Below, piece by piece: positions 1 through 11,473 of a stretch of 64,000 nt of DNA. The translations under genes and the position numbers were made by a program. Origin of the DNA: Halicephalobus mephisto (Eukaryota > Nematoda > Chromadorea > Rhabditida > Panagrolaimidae); contig SWDT01000027.1 of assembly GCA_009193035.1 (NCBI GenBank), positions 1 to 64,000 on the forward strand, written 5' to 3'. Position 1 is the stretch's first letter, and each line of letters opens with the position of its first letter. The notes under the pieces were generated by a model, which worked only from the letters and a program-made list of their open reading frames with translations, ran no database searches and was not told where the DNA came from.

Positions 1-1330
1 TATTCCAAAAACTATTGAAGAGTATGAAGCAAAGAACGGATATACATGGGAATCGGACTTCGGATCAAACCAGGTCTGTCTAGGCTGTCTCTAAAAACCG
101 GCAAAATCCATGTCATCCATCATGACAATCTTCTCTGGAGACCTTGGACAGATCTGTAAGTCATCATTATGCAAAAGAAACCGATTATTGGAAAAACGCG
201 GTCAGAAGACTCAAACAAACCTGATCATGTTTTTCGACCATAAACTTCTGTGTAATAAAGATCTCGAGAGAAAATGTCAAAGCAGTCAATATGCCTTTCA
301 GTTCAGTTTCAAACAAGAACAGCCACATTTAGGATCACAACCTGCCAGGGTTTGGAAGATTTTTCCTATCAAAAATCAACGCAATCTTCTGGAAAAGGAT
401 GCAGTAGCAGCAAGTAAATATCAGGATGTATTATAATGGGAAATTCTGTAAGAAAGGCATCATCACTGTGTCCGAGATATTAATATACAGTGTAAGAGAA
501 CGAAAATATATCTCAGATCCTATGATCTCTAGTGCCATTGAAGCAGCGAATTGGCTAATATAGAAGTGATAGACATCATTGAAGAACGCACGCCGATCTC
601 TCTATTATTTGTCCAATGAAAGTATTCTGAAATGATCAAACCAGGAATAGAGATTGCCATCTCGACATTTGGAGAGGAGACTCTATTTGGAAAGTTTATG
701 AAATTTCAGACTTGAAGCAAAAAGTATGCAACTTGTTCAGAGAATCAACTCAGATTACGATGCCTTCTGTCAGGAAGAGATATTGACGAACATAATTATT
801 AATGAGCTAGAAAGATCAATTCCAGAGGATTAAGAAGTAATGTGAAAACTAAAACATTGGAAACAGCGAAGAAGATCAAGCATTATCTTCTTTTGCGGAG
901 AAAAAACAGAGTGAGTCAAATATTATGAAAATGAGGAAACCATTTATTTCAGGTTTGATTTGTCGGATATTCATCCTCGTCTTGGGGGAATGTCGAGTCA
1001 CAAGAGAGTGGTTTTAAAAAAATTACAAGCAAGTTTTGGAAATTATTACGATCATTATACATTTGAATTATTTCGCTTCCAACTCAAAGAAGGATCGATG
1101 TAACCAGAGGAAATATTGGAAAGAACAAGATACTCCATTCGGTGACGTAGATATTGTGCTTCTTAAGCCGGAGGAATCTGTAGAATCCCATTGTTCAAGA
1201 ATGGATTAAAGAACAGTTCCCTAAGGCAAAAATGATCATAGACGGAGAACTGGAATCATCACAGCCACTGAGCTGCCATCACACGCTCTTCAAGTTCCTC
1301 AGTGGAGGATTAGCCTTATATAAAGTTATT
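1..1330 (+). pseudogene. Decayed multi-exon coding relic, family not recognised
   Basis: Short open stretches follow one another in different frames, each ended by stops: one begins at base 2 (IPKTIEEYEAKNGYTW), one spans 110-436, and one follows a good acceptor near 953 (FDLSDIHPRLGGMSSHKRVV). A donor (GTGAGTC, about 911) and acceptor (TTTATTTCAG) of a short intron are still visible. This suggests a spliced cellular or transposon-captured gene that is now broken by frameshifts and stops. I do not recognise the family, and the gene may begin outside the window. Confidence 0.4.
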
Positions 1331-1619
1331 TAAAACTAGGATTAATACCTACTCACAGGAAGAACAGATAAAAGAGAAGGCTACCAATTATGTTTTCAAT
1401 TTTAAATTGACTATTATGAAAACCTTATGTTCCATATCTGTTTACAACTGTCTTAAAAATACTCATTATCGAAAAACCTTGATTATTACACGCCAAAACT
1501 CCATAAGAAAGAAGAATTCCATGTTGTAACTTATGCATTGTCCATAAATTAAAATTAATTGTAAATAAATAAACACATTCCAATTTAAGTACAAATCTCG
1601 GATGTTTATATAAAATATC

Positions 1620-2391
1620 AATAAAACAGAAAAAAAACTACTTCTATAGTTATAAACCCAATCACAACATCAGGGAGTTTACTGTAGAGACACAAAAAAT
1701 CAACTTTTTTGCCGATCAGCTTCAAAAAAACAGGAAATAAAAATAACAATGAGAATACAGAATAAGGAATACATAATGAGGAAAATAAAAACTCAGCATA
1801 AAGTAAAGAAACCTGACCTGAAATATTCGTAATGAAATAAGGAAGATGTACCTGGAGGAGTTTGCAATTAACCAGTCAATAAAAGTGAGGGAATGAAATA
1901 ATAATAACCATAGGAGGAATTACATGGTGTCACAATATTTTAAACTTAAAAAGTTATGTTTTATTACTTTTATGAATATACAAGTAAATGTATGATTACT
2001 GGAAATTTACACTCTGTATGAAATAATGAAATAATGTCGATTGAAATTCAAACGAAACATGTTTTTGATCAACGACAGTATTTTTCAGTAAAGGAACTGT
2101 TTTATTCCATGCAAATCAAAGTTCTCCAGTGTCTCTAATTTTTGACTAGCTTCTGAACTAAGAAAAAGTTTTAATAATTCTGTCTCTTCAGATAGATGGG
2201 GATCCTAATGGAAGCAGTTCGAAATTTCGGTGTGGCAACGGTAGTCTATGTCACATTTCGCCCAAAAGGACGAACCTTGAGATTTCTCATTTTCTTATGT
2301 TAGGACCATTTAGATCTTATTTTCAGTGATTTTTAACGTTTTTTACAAATTCTTAATAAATATTTATTTTTAACATCTTTTTACAATATAT
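1620..2391 (+). repeat. Left arm of long inverted repeat
   Basis: This segment is the reverse complement of 10101-10851 over essentially its whole length, with small indels. The stretch 2211-2262 matches its partner perfectly, and both outer ends finish at AATAAA(A/G)CAG. The pair encloses the kinase-like gene and the nested transposons. Sequence related to the inner part also occurs singly near 2930, 5500 and 18030, so the arms may be two opposite copies of one repeat family. No target-site duplication is clear at the outer ends. Confidence 0.85.
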
Positions 2392-2919
2392 AAAGCATTT
2401 AGAAACAGAAAAGACTCACTTTCCACATCAGTATTATTACAATTATTTTAAACTATGAGTTATAATGTATTATATCAATATTTTAAAGAGAATTTTATGA
2501 ATTTATCAATTCCCATAATTGTAATAAGGTAATGAATAGTAGTTCCGAACAGTTGATCATTTTATGTAATGGTTGTTAGTGATATAGGAGAATATGACTA
2601 AAATAGTTAAGTTCATGGCTACATATTTTGAGCTTTTTTCAAACTTTTGATTCAAACTTAGACATAATTCACTAAAAGTTACTCAAGTTCTATTACTAGA
2701 CACGTGATTTTTAACCTAAACTCCTAACTTGATACATGACATTTTACTGCAAAGCATTCATCATTTTGCAGCTGAATAGATCTATGATAATAATTAGAAA
2801 TATTATTTTACTGTAAAAATGCATCTAAATCATTACTAAATATGAAGATGGAGAAAATTGTGAAATATATTGTAACAATGAACAGATTTGGTGTTAAATA
2901 ATTCTAAAAACTAGGAAAT
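2392..2919. other. AT-rich spacer, no gene seen
   Basis: No open frame, tRNA-like box or tandem array was seen here. Confidence 0.5.
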
Positions 2920-3008
2920 CTGTGGTCCTAACATTAAAAATGAGAAATCTCAAGGTTCGCCCTTTTGGGTGAATTCGCAAAACGTGACAGACCATCGTCC
3001 CCTCACCC
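2920..3008 (+). repeat. TIR-like sequence downstream of kinase-like gene
   Basis: The sequence starts GTGGTCCTAACATTAAAAA and runs through GGTTCGCCCTTTTGGGTGAA. It is matched in inverse orientation at 5462-5556, which read on the minus strand starts GTGGTCTTAACACGAAAAA. The two copies face each other around the gene at 3256-4943. Related copies occur in both arms of the long inverted repeat and near 18030. Confidence 0.55.
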
Positions 3009-3255
3009 CCATTTTCTCATCTCATCATTTCTATTCCTTTTCAGTTATTTAGCCTTAAAACATACTTAGAGATATCATATAACAGGCATTTTTTAATTAG
3101 GTACACTGGCTCAACGACTACCCAAATACTTGTAATAACATTTACGAGAAGATATAATCCTTTTTTGTAAATCGAATTAATACCAACAACGTATGCAGCA
3201 AACAGATAAGTAGCCATTACCAAAAATAATTAAAATTTTATTGACAAAGTTTTAC

Positions 3256-4943
3256 TCATTCTCCCAGAAAATCACGGATATTTTCCTTTACTTTTTCTAT
3301 GAATTCTTTAAGTTCTTCTGTCTTTTTACCGAAATCCAAATTTCTTCGCAAAAAATTATCATTTTCCAGATCCATTAATTTCAAAGTGATATCCAAATTG
3401 TCGATAAAGTTCCATTCTTGAAGAGACTCTTTGGCAATTTGTAGTCGATCATCGGAAGAACAATCCAACAAAAGGTCTTGAAAATAATCGTCCGCAATTT
3501 TCATAATTACATATTCATTTAAGAACTTTTCCTTCGGATTGTCAAAATTGAACACGGAGAAGTCCACAATAATAGGATTCAAGTTGTTGTCGATTCCGAA
3601 GTTTTCATCATGCATACCTCCAAGCGAAAGGAACACAGTCAAGAAGTAAATTTGGACAAGAGCACGACGCCATCGATTGCTTTCTGGAACGCATTACTTA
3701 ATTAATATGTTCATTTATATCAAAAATAACTTTTGAGATCGTTTTCTTGACAAAAAGTTGTTTTAAAACTGAAGCCATATATAAACAAAAACTAACCTGA
3801 TTGAAGCACATTACCTCGATTCAAGCCTTTAAAATTACGAAATGTAGGGATCCACTCGCTTGCTATGTATATAATGCATTCCGAACTAACGCAGTTCGGA
3901 ACAAATAAAATCTTCGGACCCACTTTAATTCTTTCCAGAAACTTGTAGCAAAATAATTCAATGAGATCCAGATTCCAACGAGAGACTGAAACAATCGAAT
4001 TAGGAAAATCAACGGAAATCATTTGAGATCATAGCATAGTTATCTACTCAAGATCCATTTACTTATTTGAGATGACAGTCAACTAAATAAACATTACCTT
4101 GTCTCCTGTGTCCGGCACTATGGTTGGTCTTTATGCGATATCGAAATACATCAGAACCAATCTTGACCTTGCACATAACAGCGGCTCTTGAACCTTCATC
4201 TGGGTTCACATCTTCAAATTCAACAACCGGATTCTTTCCATCGAACACTTTCAACTTAAAGAAATGAGTTGCGGCATTCATAACCGAAGAAGTATTGTTG
4301 TCCAAGAATTTGGCAATCGGTGGATGAAGATTCGAGGCCTTTGATTCGAACTCGGGGTAGGTAACAAAAAATGAAGATTTATCAAATATATCATAATAGT
4401 CCTGAGCAGTAATAGCCATAGATCGCTTCATATTGCTGTACTGTGTTTTCTGAAATTCGTTTACTTCGTTGACATATACCTTCCAATGATCAAGGTGTGA
4501 ATGTTTCTGAAATACATTATATCAACTATAAGTTAAAATCATACTTCTGCAAAGATAAAAAGCTGTTTTTAAATCCTAACTATAAAGATGAATCTAGCAG
4601 AATCCATATCGAAAATCATGTCCATATAGCAAAAACAAAGAATATCATTATAAAATTACTCACCACGATCACTTTGTCCATATCCTTCAATCCAATTTCA
4701 GATAGAGTACTATTTAAGGCGAATCCAAAAATTTCGTCTCCATTGAAGAAAAATAATTGTTGATCTTCGTTGTCAATTTCCCATTTCGAATGAATCTTTT
4801 CCTTCAGTTGCTGCAACGTGGTCTAAAATAAATTGCGATTAATAATTAATTATTCTATATAAAAATACCCCATCGGCAAATTCCGACTCAAATTCATTGT
4901 GGCAAACTCCTTCGTTATCGTGCAAAAAGATGAACAATTGCAT
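3256..4943 (-). CDS. Ubiquitin-like domain plus kinase-like protein (5 exons)
   Basis: Five phase-compatible exons on the minus strand (4943-4869, 4822-4664, 4506-4098, 3985-3815, 3683-3256) encode about 413 residues. Residues 1 to about 78 look ubiquitin-like: LQQLKEKIHSKWEI followed by hydrophobic strands and GLKDMDKVIVV. The rest resembles a divergent protein- or lipid-kinase fold: a helix YKFLERIKVGPKILFVPN, a hinge-like strand IYIASEW, a catalytic-loop-like GGMHDENFG, and a metal-site-like PIIVDFSVF. The arrangement recalls PI4K/HipA-type kinases more than typical protein kinases, but no glycine-rich loop is obvious. The substrate is unknown. A TTTTAG lies 11 bp upstream of the ATG as a possible spliced-leader site. 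Inverted repeats flank the gene, so it may be cargo of a mobile element. Kinase activity is an inference; the exon model is stronger. Confidence 0.65.
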
Positions 4944-5461
4944 TACGAAAATCTAAAATATAAGCGCACATTATAAAGTGCTAGAAAAAAATATTAACAA
5001 TATTAATTAATAAAGTCTACGTAGTTATATATTAAATTGCAACAAGGATTGAAAGGGACGACTATTAACACAGGGAAATGCAAAAAAGCCTACTAGATAA
5101 AAGTGAAAGAAAATTGAGACAGAACGCCAAAAAACGCGCTGCTTTGAATGTATAAAAATAAAAAGTTGAAAATTTGCTCACAAGGGGAAGTCACTTTAGT
5201 CAAAGTGACCTTTTAAAATGAGTTGTTATGATGTTGTAGCGCTTGAAATGTAGATTCTGAATATGTATTCAATTTCTGCTAAACGACCTTCTGAAGGAAG
5301 ATATTCAACGAAAAAAAATAAATGTAAAGGAAAAAAAAGGTTTTTGCTTCAGCAGCGGTGCTCTTGGTAGCACGACCGATCCTCATCCGAACTGGTCTTT
5401 TTTGCTTTTATCATTAAATCAACTCTTGGGTCTTACTAAATGTCTCTATAGTTTAAAAATG

Positions 5462-5556
5462 CGGAGTGAGAACGATAGTTTATGTTACATTTCCCCCAAG
5501 ATGGCGAACTGATTAGACTTGTGGCTTTTTTCGTGTTAAGACCACAATTTCCTTAT
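5462..5556 (-). repeat. TIR-like sequence upstream of kinase-like gene
   Basis: This is the inverted partner of 2920-3008. The outer end, read on the minus strand, begins GTGGTCTTAACACG, and the body includes CGCCATCTTGGGGGAAATGT. It is diverged but alignable over about 85 bp. Confidence 0.5.
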
Positions 5557-5853
5557 CGAGTTCATTCGTTTTGTGCTGAAGGTTGAGTTTAAAGTAGAGA
5601 TCTGAGTGCTTCAAGATGAAGTTGTGCTTGATGTACGTGAGCTTTGGCATGGTCTCAACTGTCAATCTTTGAAAATTGTGAACAAAAACTGAGAAATTCA
5701 AATTTAAAAAAAATTAATGAACCCAAGTTCTCTCTATTCTGTTAACTAAATTGAATTTTTGTCAGAGGGTGAACATATGGAAGATAATTTTTTTTTGACA
5801 CAACTTTGTCGGTACGTTGAATAACGATTTCCTATATAGCAAATCTACTTTAG

Positions 5854-6720
5854 GTGAGAAAACGAAGGACGTTTTCTGAACTGACCTTTGTGAAAAACTC
5901 GATGACGAGGAAATCTGTGATTATTTTTGATCTCCAGCACAAAATTGAAGGAGGTCTTGCAAGTCTGTCCTGTATGGCGAACCTACTTAGGAAACGTAGA
6001 AATGAAATTTCGTATGATAGGTACGGCAGCAGCTCTGAAGTATTTTTGCAAAGCTTGCCACAAACGACGATATTAGATTTCTCAGGAATATGTCAAAAAT
6101 AGAGCTATACTTGAAGGAAACGCTAAACTCCGTGCTGCTTCTCAACTTGCCCCGATATCCCCTCAACGAATAATTGATCTGTTCCGCCTAATTGGATTGG
6201 GTTGCGTTGGGATCAGCACGTTTACAAGAGTTACAAAGTGTCATGTATGGCCAGTAGTCGATGCCATGTACAGACTTGAGGAAGAAAACCAATTGTCAAA
6301 GCTACTACAGAAGCAGCAGTCGAGACCAACTGTTCCTATTATCTTATCCGGAGACGGGCAGTATGATAGTCCAGGTTTTTGCGCAAAGTTGATGTCTTAT
6401 TCCTGTCTGATATAGATACTAGGTTTATAATCAGTACAATAGTTGTTGATAAGTCCGAAACAGGTAATAAAATGTCAAATCGTTGTATTATCATAAGTTA
6501 TCCAGGAAATAACAGTCCGAAAATGGAAACCGTAGGATTAGAACGGTCATTACTTAAAATAACGAATGCTGGGATACATATCAATCAATTTGTAACTGAT
6601 CAAAGCAGGACAATCTCCAAGTTCATGAGAGATAACTATCCCAATATCAAACATTTGTTTGATGTGTAGCACCGAGTCCGTAATATTCAAAAACAACTAA
6701 TATAGAAAATAAAAACAAAG
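5854..6720 (+). pseudogene. Degenerate Kolobok-like DDE transposase (5' part)
   Basis: Three frames carry successive pieces of one protein. The diagnostic segment is at 6342-6405, LSGDGQYDSPGFCAK, the GDG..DSPG..AK signature of Kolobok/T2-type transposases; its first aspartate is a catalytic candidate. It is followed by VVDKSETG, NSPKMETVGLERSL, then TDQSRTISKFMRDNYPNIKHLFDV, with a stop replacing the expected W of the DVWH motif, and HRVRNIQK. Frameshifts lie near 6100 and 6400. The reading ends 17 bases before a piggyBac insertion at 6737, and I did not find the 3' half beyond 8190. Confidence 0.65.
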
Positions 6721-6736
6721 AAGGGATCTTCTTTAA

Positions 6737-8190
6737 CACGTTGACGACCGAGCGTGTTTTTGGCTAGCGGCGATTGGGACCAGCCGTTTTTTTGGCTTTC
6801 TTTTCTTACGACTCATTTCTGGGTCGTATTGTCCGAACGGACCGCTATTTTGCCATTTCTCGAACTTAAAAATTTTTTTGCTAGAAAATCGAGGGGTATT
6901 CGAGATTTTTACCGTATCTCATCGTGTTTATATCGATATAGTGCCCGAGTTCGTGAGTAGGAATAAATTGATATATGGGACTCATTTGAATTTCGTGTAA
7001 TTAGTTGTTTGGTATGTGTGTTGGCGGTTTATAAATTGATAAATTTGATATAAAAACTTTGTTTTTCAGTAAATATGACTGAACCTGATGATTTGGCGAC
7101 TAATTCATTCGGATGCTTCTTGACAGTGAGGAAGAGGACGATGATACTGAAGAAGTGGGTGAGGAAATGTCTCATCTGATGGTCCTTATTGAAGATGAAT
7201 CTGAGTTAGAGGAAGATAAGGGCGGTAATGACGAAGACTGGAGCGAGGTTTTTGTAGAAGGCAATCGATTCCCATTTACTGACACAACACACGGGCTAAA
7301 TAGTGAGCTCTTAGTTTCTTGTGCTGATGCTGTTGACTACTACGAATTATTCATCCGAGACATCTGGACTCTCGTCGTGACTGAGACCAACAGATATGCC
7401 GGAGGCTAGGTACCGGAGTGGCAGGATATCGACGTTCCAGAGCTAAAGAAGTTCGTAGGTCTCTGCATCAAGATAGGTGTTGTCAAGCTTCCACAGTTGA
7501 GGGACTATTGGTCTACGACTAGTGTATTCATGGACTTGCCAGTGGTGGCAAATGTTATGACAAGAGCCCGATTTGGAGGTATTCCCATGTATGTTCATTT
7601 GTCAGACAACAACTTTAACGATCAGAGGGAGAGATTGCACAAGGCCACCTTTTTCATCCAGCTGTTCAACCGAGCTTGTCAACAAGTGTATCGGCCGGAG
7701 AAGTTCATCTACATTGATGAGAGTTTGATCCCATTCCGAGGACGTGTTGCTTTCAATCGGTATATCCCGAATAAGCGCTACCGATATGGGCTTAAAGTCT
7801 TCAAGCTATGCACTGTCGGAGATTACATTTAGAGACTATAGGCTTATGCTGGTCATGAGCGTTGTTTCAGTAAATAAATAAAATGGTGTTTTATATCTAG
7901 ACTATTACGGTTGATATCCATTGATTGTTACCTTATTTTATGATTTTGTAGATGTCTAAGGTGCGAAACTTTGACCCTTCGTAAAATATACTGGAATCGA
8001 TATTTTCCTAGACCATGCTCGTTATAGAGTCTATTAGAGCTATACTATCAGGTAATAACAAAAAATTGGCAAAAAAATAATTGAATTTGAAAAAAATCAA
8101 CTTTTTAAGTTACGAGTCATTTCTGGGTCGTATTGTCCCAACGCGCCACCAACTTACGACCCAGAAATGACTCGTATTGTCGTCAACGTG
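6737..8190 (+). mobile_element. Internally deleted piggyBac-type element with TTAA duplication
   Basis: The element starts CACGTTGACGACCG and ends with its inverse GTCGTCAACGTG, flanked on both sides by TTAA (6733-6736 and 8191-8194), the piggyBac signature. Subterminal inverted copies of TCATTTCTGGGTCGTATTGTC lie at about 6816 and 8110-8175. The body carries only the N-terminal part of a transposase, so at 1,454 bp it is shorter than an autonomous copy. It inserted next to the Kolobok-like relic. Confidence 0.92.
7077..7832 (+). pseudogene. piggyBac transposase, N-terminal half, broken
   Basis: After an ATG at 7077 the frame shifts to one starting at 7113, with an acidic N-terminal stretch typical of piggyBac proteins. 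Then follow LFIRDIWTLVVTETNRYAG, an in-frame TAG at 7407, ELKKFVGLCIKIG, YWSTTSVF and YIDESLIPFRGRVAF..YIPNKRYRYGLKVFKLC. The D of YIDESLIPFRGR corresponds to the first catalytic aspartate of the DDE_Tnp_1_7 domain. The frame stops at 7832, and the later catalytic aspartates and the cysteine-rich tail are absent. Confidence 0.85.
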
Positions 8191-8194
8191 TTAA

Positions 8195-9060
8195 ATATTG
8201 ATAAACGGTCTGTAGAATGGGGGTAATGGGACCGGTAGATTCTCAATCTGATACCAAAATCAAGGGTTAGACTTTAGAATCCAGAAGATTAGGAGTCCTG
8301 GATTCTAAAGTTTGAAAAGCTATAACCCCATTAGATGAAGTTCAATTAACTTTATTTCCTTTTAAAATCATATCTATCTTCAGAGATCTCCAACTTTTCT
8401 TTGGACACTGATTTTGAAGTCGTGTCTCAAGGAGAATTCTGAAGTCTATTTTCCTGTGTTTCTATTTATTACTATCTAAATGAACAGTAAGGTCATTAAG
8501 GTTCCCTATAATGCAAAATAGGATGCCATATCAGTGTTGTGTCCGAACAACATCTGCATCAGAAAAAATACTTTTGACCATTGTTTGAGAAGTTAAGAAT
8601 AGCATTTTGTTAATCAAGAAATTACTTATTGGAGATGAAAAATGTTGATTATAGGATTTTTGGGAGGTACGGAATTCATTGGTGGTGGGGTTTTTAACTT
8701 GGAATCCCGGAGTCAAGGGTTTAAAATTTAAGAAAAGGATGTAAATGAATGATCAATTATAGGGTTTTTAGGTGTGCAAATAAAGAAAATGATAAGGTTC
8801 TTGGGTTAGGACACCGGGGATGGGAGTATGGAGATAATCAAGTACTAATATACATAAATTCGACAATAAATCACTAATGAGTGAGCAAGTGTAGGGTTTC
8901 CTGGCACCGGAAATTTACTGATGTTGACATTAAGTCAAAACATCGGAGTAAGGCTATTAAAAGCCCAGGTTAACTCATAAATAGATGGTAAGATATCGGA
9001 TTTTCCAGCATAAAGAATTCAAAAATAATGTTATTTTCGCTCTAGGATCGCTACTAAGTA
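8195..9060. repeat. Diverged repeat-rich stretch without genes
   Basis: A short palindrome lies at about 8270-8320 (ACTTTAGAATCCAG / CTGGATTCTAAAGT). Loosely repeated blocks of the type TATAGGATTTTTGG / TATAGGGTTTTTAGG / TGTAGGGTTTCCTGG occur at about 8650, 8760, 8893 and 8998. No credible coding frame was seen. Confidence 0.45.
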
Positions 9061-9071
9061 GTTTTTCCGCA

Positions 9072-9257
9072 TTAGGATAGAAAACTAGACTAGAATGAGA
9101 GCACTCGAAGAGATAACTTGAATATTAGGGACAGTAGAATACTGTAGAAAGTGAGTGAGACCCTCAGTAGTCTTTGGTGTGTGATATATGTTTATTGTCT
9201 GTGTCTTATTATTTTCAGTAAAGATTAATAATATTCTTTTTATTTCTATCTTAACAG
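9072..9257 (+). mobile_element. MITE, CTGTTAGGA/TCTTAACAG family, diverged copy
   Basis: It shares its layout with four copies near 54 and 58 kb: an AGAAAACTAGACTAGAA start, TAGAATACTGTAGAAAGTGAGTGAG in the middle, and a terminal TATCTTAACAG. The other copies show the left end CTGTTAGGACAG, inverse to the right end. Confidence 0.6.
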
Positions 9258-9539
9258 TGGTCTTACAGAGAAGTTTATTATTTCACTATTTCGGCGTGGG
9301 AAAACCACTTTTGAAGCTCCAAGATAGTTCTACAGCGAAAATAACTTGATTTTCGAATTTAAAAAATTCAATTTCCTGACCCCGTACCCCCTTACCCTAA
9401 TATTCTGACTCGAAGGTTTTAATACTAATGAATTTTTCATCAAAGTATCCCATTTTTCATTATTTAACCACAACCTATTCTCAATTTCTAAATTTTTGTG
9501 TCGGAAAGTCAAAAATTACGTAGAATGGGTCTTAAAGTA

Positions 9540-9838
9540 GTGTAGTAAAAAGGATGGAGTAAAAAGGATGGAGAGGTTCGGTTGGACGGAAAACTGTTGG
9601 TTCCTACTATTAGCAATTAAGCCTGTTTATCTCAACAAAGCATAAAACAAAAGAGGAAGGATCCTCGTTTGACCGAAGTCAAACTCGGACCCGTCTAAAG
9701 CTGGAATTTCTCAAAGACTGACTCTCTAACACTTTAGTCTCACTTCACAGGCGTCGGCTGACTGGGCGGAGCCTTGGGTATTTTGTCTAGGCCGTCTGCG
9801 GTTTAAGTCCGATCTTTGTGCCTACAGTAGTTTTATTG
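9540..9838 (+). repeat. Dispersed 300-bp repeat, copy 1
   Basis: It aligns in direct orientation with 11160-11472. Shared landmarks are AAAACTGTTGGTTCCTACTA, GTCAAACTCGGACC, and GCGTCGGCTGACTGGG before a terminal GTGCCTACA. No coding potential was seen. Confidence 0.75.
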
Positions 9839-10064
9839 TCGTGATGTTTGTTATTTAGCTATTGTCTAAACTTTGTGATGAAAAGAAATGCAATCACTAC
9901 TTATAAATTCATAATAGCATAAGCAAAAAATTTTGCAAAGCCTGCCGTAGGGAAGCTTCATCGCTTATATTAAAATATGATATAATGTACAAAATTTAAA
10001 TAAGTGTACATAAATGTTAAATTGACCAAAGATATTCTGAAGAATAAAAGTGATTTCTTTTAAC

Positions 10065-10099
10065 AGCAAAGGGCCCGCCAAAGGCGGGCTACCTTTGCT
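10065..10099 (+). other. GC-rich perfect hairpin at inner end of inverted-repeat arm
   Basis: AGCAAAGG-GCCCGCC, loop AAA, then GGCGGGC-TA-CCTTTGCT form an 8 plus 7 bp stem interrupted only by a TA bulge. It sits immediately inside the right arm of the long inverted repeat and is strikingly GC-rich against its surroundings. Helitron 3' hairpins look similar, but no CTRR end follows closely. Confidence 0.8.
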
Positions 10100-10100
10100 T

Positions 10101-10851
10101 GTTGTAAAAAAGTTAAAAATAAATGTTTACCAAGAATTTGAAAAAAAGGTTAAAAATCACTGAAAATAAGATCTGAATAGTCCGAACATTAAAAAATGAG
10201 AAATCTTAAGGTTCGTCATTTTGGGCGAAATGTGACATAGACTACCGTTGCCACACCGAAATTTCGAACTGCTTCCATTAGGATCCCCATCTATCTGAAG
10301 AAACTGAATTATTAAAACTTTTTCTTAGTTCAGAAGCTAGTCAAAAATTAGAGACACTGGGAAAACTTTAATTTGCATGGAATAAAACAGTTCCTTTATT
10401 GAAAAATATTGTCCTTGATCAAAAACATGTTTGTTTGAATCTCAATCGACATTGTTTCATTATTCTCATATAAACTGTAAATTTCCAGTAATCATACATT
10501 TACTTTTATATTCATAAGAGTAGTAAAACACAACTTTTTAAGCTTAAAATATTGTGACACCATGTAATTTCCTCTCTGGTTATTGCTGTTTCATTTCCTC
10601 ACTTTTATTGACTGGTTAATTGCAAAATCCTCCAGATGTTTTCCTTCATTTCACCGAGGGTATTCCAGATCGGATTTCTTCATTTTATAAATTTTTCTTT
10701 TTCTCATTCTGTATTTTCATTGTTATTTTTATTTCCTGTTGTTTGAAGCTGATCGACAAAAAAGTTGATTTCTATGTCTTTACAGTACAATGTCTATGAT
10801 GCCGTGATTGGGTTTCATAACTATAGAAGTAGGTTTTGTTTCTGCTTTATT
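10101..10851 (-). repeat. Right arm of long inverted repeat
   Basis: Reverse-complement partner of 1620-2391. Matches run from the inner end (TTGTAAAAAAGTTAAAAATA) to the outer end (GTTTCTGCTTTATT). Confidence 0.85.
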
Positions 10852-11159
10852 AACACTCGGAGGCCCGATTGTAACTCGGGTTGCTTCTGGTAGATTTTGA
10901 TATGCTGAGTTTAACTATATGTAACTTTCCAGAAAATTTTTTGGCTGGACACATGGAAAATAAGGTTGAAAATTTATCTGTCGGGAGACCCGAAAAATGT
11001 CAATAATTTCATTAATATGTGATTTTAAAAAACACTGATATATACATTAGAATCGAGAGATGATTACCTATCGAACGATATATGAACCATTCATATCCGT
11101 TCATTTAGAGTCGAGATACAACCATTTTCCCTAACACTCCAATATCATTTCTGTAGTAA

Positions 11160-11472
11160 AATGATGGTAGTAAGATAAGTAGTAAGAAGGATGTCGATGG
11201 AGTGACATCTTGGAAGCTCCTTGATTAGGCAGAAAACTGTTGGTTCCTACTATTAGCAATTAAGCTTGTTTATCTTAACATAAGCATAGAACAAAGAGAG
11301 GAAAGGTCCTTATTTAATCAAAGTCAAACTCGGACCAGGTTGGAGTTGGATTTTCTCAACGACTGATTCTCTAATACTTTAGTCTCATCTCCCAAGCGTC
11401 GGCTGACTGGGTGTAGATTTGGGTTTTCTTTCTAGACCGTTCGCGATTTAACTCCTATGTTTATGCCTACAT
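11160..11472 (+). repeat. Dispersed 300-bp repeat, copy 2
   Basis: Direct copy of 9540-9838. It ends GCCTACAT exactly where the downstream open frame is cut, so its insertion probably truncated that gene. Confidence 0.75.
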
Positions 11473-11473
11473 C

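Noticed and set aside
10065..10099. Rho-independent terminator
   Set aside because: Hairpin shape fits, but there is no following T tract and the DNA is nematode.
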